In this document: piece after piece, positions 42,106 to 50,689 of the stretch
How positions within the stretch are numbered: the first letter of the stretch is position 1
Layout of the letters: each line of letters starts with the position of its first letter
From: Streptomyces eurocidicus
GTDB lineage: Bacteria; Actinomycetota; Actinomycetes; Streptomycetales; Streptomycetaceae
Assembly (NCBI RefSeq): GCF_002891295.1
Contig: NZ_LGUI01000010.1
Coordinates: forward strand, 1 to 64,000
Direction: 5' to 3'
Length of the DNA stretch: 64,000 bases
Translations under genes and position numbers: made by a program
Notes under the pieces: generated by a model
Databases searched by the model: none
What the model was told of the DNA's origin: nothing
What the model saw: only the letters and a program-made list of their open reading frames with translations

Positions 42106-43841
42106 CGGGGTACCGCCGGTACGGGCACCTCGGCGGCCGTGGCGACGGACTCCGGGTCGGCGGGGCGGTAGGTCCGCAGGGAGACGTACTTCTCGCGCAG
42201 CTGCCGCTTGAGGACCTTGCCGGTGGGCCCGAGCGGGATGTCGGCCGGTGAGGCGGCGATCTCCAGCAGGGCGAGCCGGGGCTGGCCTATCCGGTCGAGG
42301 ACGGCGTTGGCCCGGTGCAGGAGACCGGCCGCCGAGACCGGCGGGCCGCCGCCGTTCCCGCCGCCCGCGTCGTCGTACAGGCGGACGAGGGCGACGGGCA
42401 CGGTCCGGTCCTGGTCGTGGCCGGCGACGACGGCGCAGTCGGCGACCTCCGCCAGGCCGAGCAGCAGTTCCTCCTCCATCAGCGCGGAGTAGCCGTCCCC
42501 GGCGTCGGTGCGGATCCGGTCGACGGCGCGGTCGACGTGGAAGAAGTCGCCGTCCTCGGTGCGGTGGACGAGGTCGCCGGAGAGCCAGTAGCCGGCGAGG
42601 GTCGAGCGGTAGGTGGTGTCGGAGTCGTTCCAGTAGCCGCGGGCGATGGAGTCGCCGCGCACGCCGAGCAGTCCGACCTCGCCCGGGTCCGCGTGGCTGC
42701 CGTCCTCGCGCAGGACGGCGACCTCGGAGATCGGTACGCGCCGGCCGAGGTGGCGGGCGCGGGGCGGGCTGTCCGGGGTGATCACCCGGCGCAGCGCCGC
42801 CCAGCCGAGCTCGGAGGAGCCGAGGCCGTCGTCGATGACGGAGCCGGGCACGGTGGTGTCGCCGGTCCGGGTGCGGCCGAGCCGCATCAGCTTGCGCATA
42901 TGGGCGTCGTGGCCGCAGTCGCCGAGGTTCAGCCACACCTCGACCGAGCCGAAGGCGGTGGGGTCGGGGTCGCGGGTCGCCAGGTCGGTCAGGGCCTCGT
43001 TGAAGGCGAGCACGACGGTGGGCCGGTAGGTGGCGCAGCCGCGGGCGAGGCCGGGCCCGGTGGGGTCGGACCAGCCGACGGTGGGCAGACCGGCGAGGAG
43101 GGAGTAGAAGGTGAAGGCGATGGCGCTGGAGTGGGACTGGGGGAAGGCCGCCAGGGCGAGGGAGTCGGCCGGCTCGGGCCGGCCGGCCAGCCGGTAGAGG
43201 GCGCCGGCGACGCTCTGCCGGTGGGTCCACACCACGGGCTTGGGATTGCCGGTGGTGCCGGAGGAGTGGCAGATGACGACCGGGTCCTCGTCGCCGTGGC
43301 GGTACTCGGCGCCCGCGGGCAGCCGGCGGTTGCCGAGGATGCCGACGTCCTGGCGGGTGCGGGTCCAGCGGACGACGGGGAGTTCGCGCTCGCGGCCCGC
43401 GAAGAGGGCCAGCCGGGGCGCGTCGGTGTAGATGCCGACGGGGGCGGTGCGGCGGATCAGGCCGAGGGCCAGTTCGGGCTTCATCCGGCCGTTGATGAGC
43501 ACCGCGATGGCCCCGATGCGGGCCAGGGCCGCGAGCTGGAGGTGGTCCTCGAAGGAGTCCTCCAGATAGACGGCGACGCGGTCGCGGGCGCGGACCCCCT
43601 GGTCGTGGTACCAGGCGGCCCAGGCTTCGGCCAGCGCGTCGAGCTGGTCGAGGCTGAACTCCGACTGCTGCCAGCCCTCGGTGTTGAGGAGCGGGACGTC
43701 GGCGGCGATCAGCGGCAGGTCGGCGGCCGGGTTGAGCTCGGCGGCCACGCGCCACGCGTTGCCGCCGCCGAGGCCGGGGTGGTCCACGAGGCTCAGCCGG
43801 GCCTCGGGGGTCAGCAGCGTGCGTGAAGTGAGGGGCATCAT
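42102..43841 (-). CDS. Adenylate-forming acyl/aryl-CoA ligase-like enzyme
   Basis: 579 aa. The ATP-binding P-loop is CHSSGTTGNPKPVVWTHR (unusual Pro before Val, where families usually have KGV). The core contains GSSELGW in place of the YGxTE motif, SGDLVHRTEDGDFFHVDRAVD and the C-terminal GPTGKVLKRQLREKY with the catalytic Lys. The missing Glu in the third motif and the altered P-loop mark it as divergent, but the hinge and Lys are intact. It leads the leftward operon and is divergent from the ACP-ligase fusion. Two adjacent ATGs (43841, 43838) are possible starts. Confidence 0.8.
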   Translation of the reverse strand: MMPLTSRTLLTPEARLSLVDHPGLGGGNAWRVAAELNPAADLPLIAADVPLLNTEGWQQSEFSLDQLDALAEAWAAWYHDQGVRARDRVAVYLEDSFEDHLQLAALARIGAIAVLINGRMKPELALGLIRRTAPVGIYTDAPRLALFAGRERELPVVRWTRTRQDVGILGNRRLPAGAEYRHGDEDPVVICHSSGTTGNPKPVVWTHRQSVAGALYRLAGRPEPADSLALAAFPQSHSSAIAFTFYSLLAGLPTVGWSDPTGPGLARGCATYRPTVVLAFNEALTDLATRDPDPTAFGSVEVWLNLGDCGHDAHMRKLMRLGRTRTGDTTVPGSVIDDGLGSSELGWAALRRVITPDSPPRARHLGRRVPISEVAVLREDGSHADPGEVGLLGVRGDSIARGYWNDSDTTYRSTLAGYWLSGDLVHRTEDGDFFHVDRAVDRIRTDAGDGYSALMEEELLLGLAEVADCAVVAGHDQDRTVPVALVRLYDDAGGGNGGGPPVSAAGLLHRANAVLDRIGQPRLALLEIAASPADIPLGPTGKVLKRQLREKYVSLRTYRPADPESVATAAEVPVPAVPR

Positions 43842-44277
43842 CCACCTGGCTTCTGTCGGGAATTCCGGTACGGGAACCGCGGAATCGCGGGGCGCGCCTA
43901 CGGGAACTCTCGGCACGTCTTCGGGGGCTCCGGGACTTCGGGTGGCGAATGCGCTGCCGTCGTTTTCCCGACCGCTCCGGAACCCGGCAGTCCGCCGGTG
44001 GTGCCCGCCGACAAGTGACGTTATCCGCGCCGGGGCCCGTACGGCCATCGGCGGCCGCATAGCCCGTCAAGTCCACTCGTCCGCACACCCGTTCACCCGC
44101 TCGGGCCAGGCATGACGCCCTTGGCACGGGCCCCCGCGCCGGCGGCCGAGGACCTGACGTACTGCCCCGCCACCCCCTCGATACCGGAATTCCGCCTCGC
44201 TAGTGTCAGGAAAGTCCTCCGGAGAGCTCCGGCAATGCCGTGACCGGTAGCCGTACCACCCGATAAGGAGTACACCC
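43842..44277. other. Bidirectional promoter region of the acyl cluster
   Basis: 436 nt between the two divergent operons. No coding pattern is seen. The strong AAGGAG at 44265-44270 serves the GTG at 44278. No cluster-specific regulator gene is present, so control must come from elsewhere. Confidence 0.5.
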
Positions 44278-46131
44278 GTGCGGAAATCCGACGCCGGTGA
44301 CCGGCTTCGCGAAATAGTGGCGTTCGTCCTTGAGTTGGATGTGCGGGACGTACCGGCCGACGCCTCGTTCCACCAGGAGCTCAAGGTGGACTCCCTGGAG
44401 AAGGTCGAGATCGCGGCGCGCATCGAGCAGACCTTCGGGATCGCGCTCACCGACGAGGAGACGGCGGCCGTCGACAGCGTGCGGGACGCGGCGGTCCTGC
44501 TGGCGGCGAAGGCCGCGGGCGAGCGCTCCCCGGCGGCGGGCCCGGCGCACGGGGACGCCCCGGCCGCACCGGCCGCCGCACCGGCCGCCCCGGCGGCCCG
44601 CCCCTCGCTGACGGACCGTCTACTGGGTGGCCATCTGGCGGCCGGGCACGGCGAGCGGACCGCCTATGCGGACCCCGACGCCGGTGAGGTGTCGTACGCG
44701 CGGCTCCACGAGGCGGCGCGGGGCTACGCCGAGGCGCTGCGGGCGCGCGGGGTACCGCCCGGCCGCCGCGGTCTGATCGTCGCCGAGGACTCTGTGGCCA
44801 CCGCCGCGGCCGTGCTGGGCCTGTGGTGGCACGGCTGTGTGCCCGTGCCGGTGAGCCCGCTGCACGCCGACGCCGATCTGCGGTTCATCGCCGGGGACTG
44901 CGCGGCGGCCCTGGTCCACCTGGACGTCGGAGCGGCCCGGGAGCGCTCCCTGGCGGAGGCGTTCGCCGGCCTGCCCCTGTGCACGGGCGAGCAGGTGCGG
45001 GAGGGGCTGCGCACCGGGCGGGCGACCGGCGCCTACCGGCCCGGCGGGGCGGCCCCCGCCGCCGCACGGCCCGCGGACCGGGAGGCGCTGGTCCAGTACA
45101 CCTCGGGCAGCACCGGCCGGCCCAAGGGTGTGCGCCACTCCGCCGCCGGGATCGCCGCCGTGCTGGACGGCTTCGGCGAGGTGATGGGCCTCCGCCGGGA
45201 CGACGTGGTGCTGTCCACCGCCCGGATGTCCTTCGGCTACGGCTTCGGCAGCTCCCTGCTGTGCACGCTGGCCGCCGGGGCGAGCGCCGTCCTGCTGCGC
45301 GGCGCCGTCGACCCCCGGGCGGTCGCCGCCGCCCTGCGCCGGCACCGTCCGACCGTCCTGTGCTCGGTGCCCCGCCTCTACGCGGGGCTGCTCGACGCCC
45401 TTCCACCGTCCGGAACCGAGGTGTCCGGGTCGCTGCGGCTGTGCCTGACCGCCGGGGAGAACTGCCCGGCCGGGCTCAGCCTGCGGGTCCAGGAGACCTT
45501 CGGCGCGCGGGTGATGAACTGCCTCGGCGCCACCGAGGTCATGCACGTGGCCGTCGCCACCCCGGCCGCGCCGCCCATGCACGGCCTCGCGGGGCTGCCC
45601 GTCCCCGGGGTGACCGTGACCGTCCGCGACGACCGGGGCGTACCGGTGCCCGACGGCACGGACGGCCGGCTGCACATCAGCGGGCCCACGGTCGCCCTGG
45701 GCTACCTCGACCGCGCGGACGCCGACGGCACCACGTTCGCCGACGGCGGCGCTTACACCGGCGACCTCGTCCGGCGGAACCCCGACGGCGGCATCGTCTA
45801 CCTCTGCCGCGCCGACGACATCCTCAACCTCGGCGGCTACAAGGTCGCGCCCGGTGAGATCGAGGACGTGGTCCGCTCGATCGACGGCGTCACGGACTGC
45901 GTGGTGGTGGGCACCCCCGACCCGCACGGGCTCCAGCGCTCGGTGGCCTTCACCGTGACCGAGCCGGGCGCCGACCGGGAGGCCGTACGGCGGGCCGTCC
46001 GCGCCTCGGTCCGCGCCCGGCTCGCGCCCTACAAGCGCCCCAGCCGCTTCGAGTTCGTCGACGTGCTGCCTTCGACTACCACCGGCAAGCCGGCCGCCTA
46101 CAAGCTCCGTGAGCAGGTGGGGCGGTCATGA
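44278..46131 (+). CDS. Fused acyl carrier protein and benzoate-CoA-ligase-like adenylating enzyme
   Basis: 617 aa from a GTG with AAGGAG 7 nt upstream. Residues 1-80 are an ACP whose phosphopantetheine site is S39 in ELKVDSLEKVEI. A Pro/Ala linker (about 81-108) leads to an adenylation domain: YTSGSTGRPKG at 274-284, LGATEVMHVAVATP, GDLVRRNPDGG and the catalytic Lys near residue 604 in TTTGKPAAYKLR. The domain most resembles benzoate-CoA ligases. It could activate an aryl acid and load it onto its own carrier. The ATGA overlap starts the ketosynthase. Confidence 0.85.
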   Translation: MRKSDAGDRLREIVAFVLELDVRDVPADASFHQELKVDSLEKVEIAARIEQTFGIALTDEETAAVDSVRDAAVLLAAKAAGERSPAAGPAHGDAPAAPAAAPAAPAARPSLTDRLLGGHLAAGHGERTAYADPDAGEVSYARLHEAARGYAEALRARGVPPGRRGLIVAEDSVATAAAVLGLWWHGCVPVPVSPLHADADLRFIAGDCAAALVHLDVGAARERSLAEAFAGLPLCTGEQVREGLRTGRATGAYRPGGAAPAAARPADREALVQYTSGSTGRPKGVRHSAAGIAAVLDGFGEVMGLRRDDVVLSTARMSFGYGFGSSLLCTLAAGASAVLLRGAVDPRAVAAALRRHRPTVLCSVPRLYAGLLDALPPSGTEVSGSLRLCLTAGENCPAGLSLRVQETFGARVMNCLGATEVMHVAVATPAAPPMHGLAGLPVPGVTVTVRDDRGVPVPDGTDGRLHISGPTVALGYLDRADADGTTFADGGAYTGDLVRRNPDGGIVYLCRADDILNLGGYKVAPGEIEDVVRSIDGVTDCVVVGTPDPHGLQRSVAFTVTEPGADREAVRRAVRASVRARLAPYKRPSRFEFVDVLPSTTTGKPAAYKLREQVGRS

Positions 46132-47261
46132 GCTGGGACATCGTCGGCATGGGCGCGGTCGCGAGCATCGGCACCACCCCCGGGGAGATCTTCGACTCGC
46201 TGTGCGCGGGCCGGGGCGGGCCGGCCGGGCTCCGCGCCTTCGACACCGACAGGTACCGGGCGAAGCGGGCGTACGAGATCGACGACCGGGCCCGGCCCGG
46301 GGTCGACGAACCGGGCCGCGCGACCCGGTGGCTCAAGGCGGCCGTCCGTCAGGCCCTGGCGGACGCGGGCCACCCCGGCGACCTGGGCGACGTGCCCGTA
46401 CTCGTCGGCACCACGCTCCAGGAGCAGCGCAGCGCCGAGCTGTGGTGGCGGCGGGGCGCTCCGCTCGGCACCGCCGACCTGTACTTCGGCACGGCGCTGC
46501 GGGAGACCTTCGGCGCCGTCCGCACCTACACCTTCGCCAACGCCTGCGCGGCCGCCCTCTACGCCCTGGCCATGGCCACCGACCTGATCGAGGCGGGCGA
46601 GGCCGACACCGTCGTGGTGGCGGGCACGGACGCCATCGGCGAGAGCGCCTTCGGCACCCTGGACCGGGTGCAGAACGACGTTCCCGACGCGCTGCGCCCC
46701 TTCGACCGGTCGCACAAGGGCATGCTGATGGGCGAGGGCGCGGTGGCCGTGGTCGTACGGCGGGCCGCCGGCCCCGGGCAGCGGGCGCACGCCCGGCTGC
46801 GGGCCGTCGGCGTGAACTGCGACGCCCATCACCCGACGGCTCCCGACCCGGCGGGCATCACCCGCGTGCTGCGGGACGCGTACCGGCGCGCCGGGGTGCG
46901 GCCGGAGGACGTCGACCTGGTCATGCTGCACGGCAGCGGCACCCCGAAGAACGACACGACCGAGGCCGGGGTGCTCGCGGGGATCTTCGAGCCGGGCGCC
47001 GGGCCCCTGATGACCGCGATCAAGTCCATGACCGGGCACACGCTGGGCGGTTCGGGGCTGCTGAGCCTGGTCGTGGCGGCGCTCGCGGCCCGGCGGGGCA
47101 CCGTGCCGCCGGTGCTCGGGCTCACCGACCCCGTGCCGGAGGCCGCGGGTCTCCGGCTCGTCCGGCACGAAGCGGCGGCCGCGGAGATCGGCATCGCCCA
47201 GGTCGACGCGTTCGGCTTCGGCGGGATCAACGCGGCGGCGATCCTGGAGGCGACACCATGA
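46128..47261 (+). CDS. Beta-ketoacyl synthase (KS)
   Basis: 377 aa, shorter than FabF (about 412). The nucleophile is C140 in TFANACAAALYA, and the decarboxylation/ binding residues are H268 in LHGSGTPKND, K299 in TAIKSMTGHT and H304. All catalytic residues are present. The Gly-rich C-terminus is FGFGGINAAAI. It would condense an acyl- or aryl-ACP with malonyl-ACP. It overlaps its neighbours by 4 nt on both sides, and the KS-like gene that follows may be its heterodimer partner, as in type II PKS. Confidence 0.9.
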   Translation: MSWDIVGMGAVASIGTTPGEIFDSLCAGRGGPAGLRAFDTDRYRAKRAYEIDDRARPGVDEPGRATRWLKAAVRQALADAGHPGDLGDVPVLVGTTLQEQRSAELWWRRGAPLGTADLYFGTALRETFGAVRTYTFANACAAALYALAMATDLIEAGEADTVVVAGTDAIGESAFGTLDRVQNDVPDALRPFDRSHKGMLMGEGAVAVVVRRAAGPGQRAHARLRAVGVNCDAHHPTAPDPAGITRVLRDAYRRAGVRPEDVDLVMLHGSGTPKNDTTEAGVLAGIFEPGAGPLMTAIKSMTGHTLGGSGLLSLVVAALAARRGTVPPVLGLTDPVPEAAGLRLVRHEAAAAEIGIAQVDAFGFGGINAAAILEATP

Positions 47262-48358
47262 GGCACGACGGGCACAAGCGACACGACGGCCACGACGGCA
47301 CGGTGCGGAGGGGGTCGAACGGGGGCCCGGCGCGGGTGGCGCCGGCGGGTCCGGGGCCCGCGCGGCTCCACCGGTCCCGACGGCCCGGGCGGCCCGCGCC
47401 CCGCGAGGTCGTCGTCACCGGCGTGGGGCTCGCCGTCCCGGGGCTGACGCTGCCGGACGAACTCCTCGGCGCCGTACGCGAGGGCGGCTTCGACCCGCAC
47501 ACCGGGCTGACCGGCCGCGAGATGCGCCACAAGGACCGCGGCTCCCGCCTCGCGCTGCGCGCCACCGAGCCCGCGCTGCGCGACGCCGGCCTGTACGGCG
47601 AGGACGGCTTCGGCGGCGACGGGGACGGCACCGCCGTCCTGGTGTCCTCCAACTTCGGCATCCTGGACAGCGTCTGCGAGTTCGCCGACGTCATCGCCCG
47701 GGACACCGTCACCGGGCTGAGCCCGCTCGGGCTGCCCCGGACGTCGAGCAACGTCACGGCCGGGGCGGTCGCCATGCGGCACGGGCTGCGCGGGCCGAAC
47801 ATCACCCTGTGCAACGGCCCCACGAGCGGGCTCGACGCGGTGTACTGGGCGCGCGGCGCGATCGCCGCCGGGCGCGCCGAGGCCGCCGTGGTCGTCGGCG
47901 TGGAGCCCTCGGGCGACGCCGTCACCAAGCTGCTGGGCGCCCCCGTGTTCGACGGCGCCGTCGCCCTCGTCCTGGAGTCGCGCACGGGCGCGGAGGCGCG
48001 CGGGGCGCGTCCCCGGGCCACGGTCGGCGGCTACGCGCGCGCGTCCGGCAGGGCGGCAGCGGTGGCGGCCGTGACCGCCGGTCGGCCCGCCGGGACGGTG
48101 GGTCTGTGGCTCACGGAGGGGGCGGCGGACGGCGCCGTCACGGCGCCCCTGGACGAGGGCCCCGCCGCCGGGGCGGCCCCCTTCGACCTCCAGTCCCGCC
48201 TGGGCCTTTGCGCCGGTGCTCTCGGGGTGCTCCAGTGCGCGGCCGCGGTCGCCCACTTCGACGGCGGCCGCGGCGGCGCGGTGCTCGCCACCGCCGGGCG
48301 CGCGGGGGACGACGCGGTGGCGGCGCTGCTCCTGACGGGCGCGCGGGGCCGGCCGTGA
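47258..48358 (+). CDS. Ketosynthase-like protein lacking the active Cys (KS-beta/CLF-like)
   Basis: 366 aa. Thiolase-fold segments are recognisable: VVVTGVGLAVPG, TAVLVSSNFGILDSVCEF, NVTAGAVAMRHGLRGPNITL and FDGAVALVLES. At the nucleophilic-elbow the sequence is CNGPTSGLDAVYW, which places P188 where the active Cys should be. The HGTGT and GHT His motifs are also absent. It is therefore probably a non-catalytic partner that shapes the KS dimer and chain length. The first 48 residues are a His/Arg/Gly-rich extension. Start is fixed by the ATGA overlap. Confidence 0.7.
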   Translation: MRHDGHKRHDGHDGTVRRGSNGGPARVAPAGPGPARLHRSRRPGRPAPREVVVTGVGLAVPGLTLPDELLGAVREGGFDPHTGLTGREMRHKDRGSRLALRATEPALRDAGLYGEDGFGGDGDGTAVLVSSNFGILDSVCEFADVIARDTVTGLSPLGLPRTSSNVTAGAVAMRHGLRGPNITLCNGPTSGLDAVYWARGAIAAGRAEAAVVVGVEPSGDAVTKLLGAPVFDGAVALVLESRTGAEARGARPRATVGGYARASGRAAAVAAVTAGRPAGTVGLWLTEGAADGAVTAPLDEGPAAGAAPFDLQSRLGLCAGALGVLQCAAAVAHFDGGRGGAVLATAGRAGDDAVAALLLTGARGRP

Positions 48359-48417
48359 GACCGGGGCGGCGGCCGGGACCGGTACGGGACCGGCCGGAGA
48401 CCGTACGCGAAGGGCGC

Positions 48418-48519
48418 GTTCGACGTCCGTACCGAGCCGCGTTCGACGTCCGTAACCGGCAGCCGTGTTCGAAGGCCGTGCCCGAGGGACCTGTCCAAGA
48501 GTCCCGTTCCGGGGCCGTG
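48418..48519 (+). repeat. Degenerate 14-nt repeats in the KS-beta/ACP spacer
   Basis: GTTCGACGTCCGTA occurs exactly at 48418-48431 and 48441-48454 (period 23), with decayed forms at 48467-48480 and 48506-48519. The 220-nt spacer is the only real gap in the rightward operon. Confidence 0.5.
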
Positions 48520-48578
48520 TCCGAGGGCCTCATCCGAAAACCCTGTCCGTACACCTGACGATGCATGAGGAGTCACCC

Positions 48579-48851
48579 ATGTCCGTACAGCCCCCGTCCT
48601 CCGTCCTCGACGTCGAGGAGCTCCGGGCCGTCGTGGCCGGCGCGGTGGAACTGCCCGTCGAGGAGGTCACCGACGACGCCCGTTTCAAGGAGGACCTCGA
48701 CGTCGACTCGCTGATCTCGCTGGAGATAGCGGTCCGCGTGGAGGAGCACTTCGGCATCCGTATCGACGACGCGGAGCTCGCCGGGCTCGGTTCGTTCCGG
48801 CGGGTCAGCGAGCTGGTGCGGGACCGGGTCGCCGGGCGGTCCGCCGGATGA
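48579..48851 (+). CDS. Discrete acyl carrier protein
   Basis: 90 aa. The phosphopantetheine attachment site is S44 in EDLDVDSLISLEI, and the helix-II motif AVRVEEHFGIRIDD follows, as usual for type II ACPs. The ATG at 48579 has GAGGAG 6 nt upstream. It overlaps the reductase gene by 4 nt (ATGA). It presumably carries the malonyl or growing chain for the KS/KS-beta pair, while the fused ACP in the first gene carries the starter (inference). Confidence 0.9.
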   Translation: MSVQPPSSVLDVEELRAVVAGAVELPVEEVTDDARFKEDLDVDSLISLEIAVRVEEHFGIRIDDAELAGLGSFRRVSELVRDRVAGRSAG

Positions 48852-49633
48852 GCGCGTGGCCCGGCACGGCGCCGGACGACCGGGCGGGCGACGCGCCCGG
48901 CCGGCCGGTGGCCCTGGTGACGGGCGGCTCCCGGGGCATCGGCCGCGCCGTCGTCCTGCGGCTGGCCGAGGACGGCTTCGACGTCGCGTTCTGCTACCAC
49001 GCGCACTCCGACGCGGCCGACGCCGCCGCCGAGGCGGCCGAGGCGGCGGGGGCCCGCGTCCTCGCCCGGCGGGTCGACGTCGCGGACGCCGGCCGGGCCC
49101 GGGGGTTCGTCGCCGAGGCGGCGCGGGAGCTGGGCCCGCTGTCGGCCGTCGTCACCTCGGCCGGCATCACCCGGGACCGGCCGCTGCCCCTGATGTCCGA
49201 CGCGGAATGGCACGAGGTGATCGACACCAATCTGCACGGCACGTACCACGTCTGCCGCGCGGCCGTCTTCCCGATGATGCGGCGGCGGACGGGGGCGATC
49301 GTCACCCTGTCGTCCGTGGCGGGGATCCACGGCAACGCGGCGCAGGCCAACTACGCCGCGTCGAAAGCCGGGATCATCGGCTTCACCCGCTCCCTCGCGA
49401 AGGAGGGCGGCAGGTACGGCGTCCGCGCGAACGTCGTCGCCCCCGGCCTGATCACCACCGACATGACGGCGGAACTGCCGGAGGCGGTGACGCGGCGGCA
49501 CCTCGACCGGATCCCGCTGGGCCGGGCCGGGCGGGCGGAGGAGGTGGCGGACGTGGTCGCCTTCCTGGTGTCGGCGCGGGCCGCGTATGTGACCGGCCAG
49601 GTGGTGGAGGTCGACGGCGGCTCGGGAGGCTGA
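48848..49633 (+). CDS. fabG: 3-oxoacyl-ACP reductase (FabG-type SDR)
   Basis: 261 aa classical short-chain dehydrogenase. The NADP(H) loop is VTGGSRGIGRAVV (24-36), the catalytic residues are S155/S156 in TLSSVAG, Y169 and K173 in YAASKAG, and NLHGTYHV has the structural Asn. The C-terminal YVTGQVVEVDGGSGG is typical of FabG. It would reduce the beta-keto group made by the KS. No dehydratase or enoyl reductase gene is in the cluster, so the product of this step may remain a beta-hydroxyacyl chain. Confidence 0.9.
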   Translation: MSAWPGTAPDDRAGDAPGRPVALVTGGSRGIGRAVVLRLAEDGFDVAFCYHAHSDAADAAAEAAEAAGARVLARRVDVADAGRARGFVAEAARELGPLSAVVTSAGITRDRPLPLMSDAEWHEVIDTNLHGTYHVCRAAVFPMMRRRTGAIVTLSSVAGIHGNAAQANYAASKAGIIGFTRSLAKEGGRYGVRANVVAPGLITTDMTAELPEAVTRRHLDRIPLGRAGRAEEVADVVAFLVSARAAYVTGQVVEVDGGSGG

Positions 49634-49705
49634 CGGGCGCCCCGGGAGGAGCGGTTCCCCCCTCCCCGGCCGCCCCGGCCCCCGTGCCGTGAACGCCGGC
49701 CGGGC

Positions 49706-50689
49706 TCAGTTGATCACGACGGAGTTGTGCGACTGGAAGAGCCCGCACCACTCGCTGTACGGCCTGCGGTCGCAGGTGTACGGATCGGTGATCACACGGC
49801 CGGAGTTGTCGGTGTTACGGGCCGGGGTGCTGCCCGGCTTGTGGGCCCAGATGCCCCCGGGGTGCAGGCGGTACCAGTGGTAGTCGCGGAAGCCGCCCGG
49901 GAAGGTACCGGTGACCAGCGCGACGACATAGCGCAGCGTGCCGGGCGGCTGGCAGTTGCCCCAGACCCGCAGCCCGTCGCGCAGGGCCCCGGTGGACACC
50001 TCGTTGCAGCGCACCGTGCCGGGAATGGTGTAGCCGTGGGCGCGGCCGGGCTGGGCGAAGGTGTTCGTCCGCCGGTTGACCGCGAAGTTGTAGCAGTTGT
50101 TGTGCGGCTGGGTGTCGGGGGCGTTCCAGAAGGCCGGGTTGAACGGGGTCACGTCATAGGCGCAGGCGAGCGCCGCCCCGTCGCCCAGCGAGGCTATCTG
50201 CCCCTCGGCCTCGACCGGGCCCCTCCCGCCGTCCTCGTCGTGGGGCTCGACCGTGGTCGCGCCGCCCGCGCCCCGGCGCGCGGTGCGCCGGATCTCCTCG
50301 CACACGGATTCAAGGAACTCCTCCGGGTAGCCGGCGGTTTCCCCGGAGTTCCCGGTGTCGTCGGCGTCCCGGCTCCCCGAGGAGCCCGCCCCGGTGGTCG
50401 GCATGGTGCGTACCAGCCGTTCGGCGATCTCGGCACCGGCGTAGGGGTCCCGGCCGCCTCCCCCGGCCAGCTCGAACCTCGGCGGCAGCCCGGCGGTGTC
50501 CAGGTCGTCGGTGAGCTCCACCTGGACGCCCCGGAAGCCCAGTCCGGTGAAACCGCTGGCCACCTCCGCGACGGCGGCCCGGTTGCGCGCGACGAGCTCC
50601 AGCAACTCGTGCACCTCGTCGGGGTCCTGGATCTCCCAGGACGGATTGGGACGCCCGGAGAAGATATCGACGACCACTCGGATTCCCAT
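49706..50689 (-). CDS. Hypothetical two-part protein with FSGRPNP and Cys/His motifs
   Basis: 327 aa. The ATG at 50689 has a GGGGGAA ribosome site. The first 80 residues carry VVVDIFSGRPNPSWEIQDPDE, a short domain seen in proteins of unknown function. After a Gly/Asp-rich linker, the C-terminal 160 residues show HNNCYNFAVNRRTNTFAQPG and FRDYHWYRLHPGGIWAHKPGS, with conserved Cys and His that look like a papain/amidase-type dyad. Further Cys (TCDRRPYSEWCG) may form disulfides. No signal peptide is seen. Function is not known; hydrolase is an inference. Confidence 0.6.
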   Translation of the reverse strand: MGIRVVVDIFSGRPNPSWEIQDPDEVHELLELVARNRAAVAEVASGFTGLGFRGVQVELTDDLDTAGLPPRFELAGGGGRDPYAGAEIAERLVRTMPTTGAGSSGSRDADDTGNSGETAGYPEEFLESVCEEIRRTARRGAGGATTVEPHDEDGGRGPVEAEGQIASLGDGAALACAYDVTPFNPAFWNAPDTQPHNNCYNFAVNRRTNTFAQPGRAHGYTIPGTVRCNEVSTGALRDGLRVWGNCQPPGTLRYVVALVTGTFPGGFRDYHWYRLHPGGIWAHKPGSTPARNTDNSGRVITDPYTCDRRPYSEWCGLFQSHNSVVIN

